A stretch of DNA of 34,465 nucleotides, from the NCBI RefSeq assembly GCF_030159055.1, contig NZ_BQXQ01000046.1, forward strand, positions 1-34,465, read 5' to 3'. Under the pieces are notes generated by a model. That model was not told the origin of the DNA. It saw only the letters and a program-made list of their open reading frames with translations, and did no database searches. This document shows, in pieces, positions 34,456 to 34,465 of the stretch. The position numbers and the translations under genes were made by a program. This DNA comes from Acidovorax sp. SUPP3334. Lineage in GTDB: Bacteria > Pseudomonadota > Gammaproteobacteria > Burkholderiales > Burkholderiaceae_C. How positions within the stretch are numbered: the first letter of the stretch is position 1; the number at the start of each line of letters is the position of its first letter.

Positions 34456-34465
34456 ATGTCCGAGA
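34456..34465 (+). CDS. Possible start of a gene running off the right edge
   Basis: An ATG at 34456 has GGGAG 8 nt upstream, in an AT-rich context after the hairpins. Only three codons (Met-Ser-Glu) are visible, so nothing can be said about the product. Confidence 0.25.

Noticed and set aside
1-34465. CRISPR arrays, rRNA or tRNA genes
   Set aside because: I saw no regularly spaced repeats of CRISPR type, no rRNA-like sequence and no tRNA-like T-loop or acceptor arrangement.

Overview
The window looks like a defence island on the chromosome or an integrated element of a GC-rich Gram-negative bacterium. The peptidoglycan-anchored Zorya motor, the GC-rich codon use and the protein styles suggest a betaproteobacterium (Burkholderiales-like), but that placement is inference. 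Almost everything is on the + strand, in tight operons whose genes overlap by 4 nt (ATGA or GTGA).

Left part (1-7823): the first 57 bases are the start of an IS630-type transposase on the minus strand. A small gene pair of unknown function follows, whose second member is cut short. Next comes a three-gene operon: a DUF6361-type protein, a phospholipase-D-fold nuclease-like protein with two HxK/GSxN half-sites, and a large SF2 helicase. A divergent, fuller version of the same small gene pair lies on its other side. I cannot match this three-gene module to a named defence system, and it is the best candidate here for something undescribed.

Middle-left (7899-11600): rnlA and rnlB form a type II toxin-antitoxin of the RNase LS type, with the HEPN RxxxxH motif intact. 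Next are an unrecognised 378-residue protein with a CCHC zinc-knuckle-like N-terminus, a small secreted-like protein on the minus strand, and a frameshifted phage terminase small-subunit remnant.

Middle (11668-26156): a complete type I Zorya system, zorA-zorB-zorC-zorD. A small ribbon-helix-helix-like protein precedes it, overlaps zorA by 4 nt, and has a perfect palindrome in its putative promoter. A 54-codon frame that ordinary length filters would miss is coupled to the end of zorD. It leads into an SbcD/YhaO-like nuclease, an SbcC/YhaN-like ATPase and a protein with a repeat-rich middle and TPR-like tail. Eight frames from 11712 to 26156 therefore run in one direction with little space between them.

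Right part (26205-32869): a four-gene Wadjet/MksBEFG-like SMC operon in the order ATPase (JetC-like), JetB-like, JetA-like, JetD-like, each overlapping the next by 4 nt. Both the order and the short JetD-like nuclease differ from the textbook jetABCD layout.

Right edge (32870-34465): sparse, probably element-backbone DNA. It holds a frameshifted relative of the small secreted-like protein at 10700-10969, clustered GTGCA(C) motifs, a 91-residue minus-strand gene with a near-ideal ribosome binding site, hairpins, and perhaps the start of a + strand gene at the last bases. Together the island offers nucleic-acid sensing and cutting at several levels: invading phage DNA (Zorya, perhaps the helicase/PLD module), small circular DNA (Wadjet-like), DNA ends (SbcCD-like) and RNA (RnlA).
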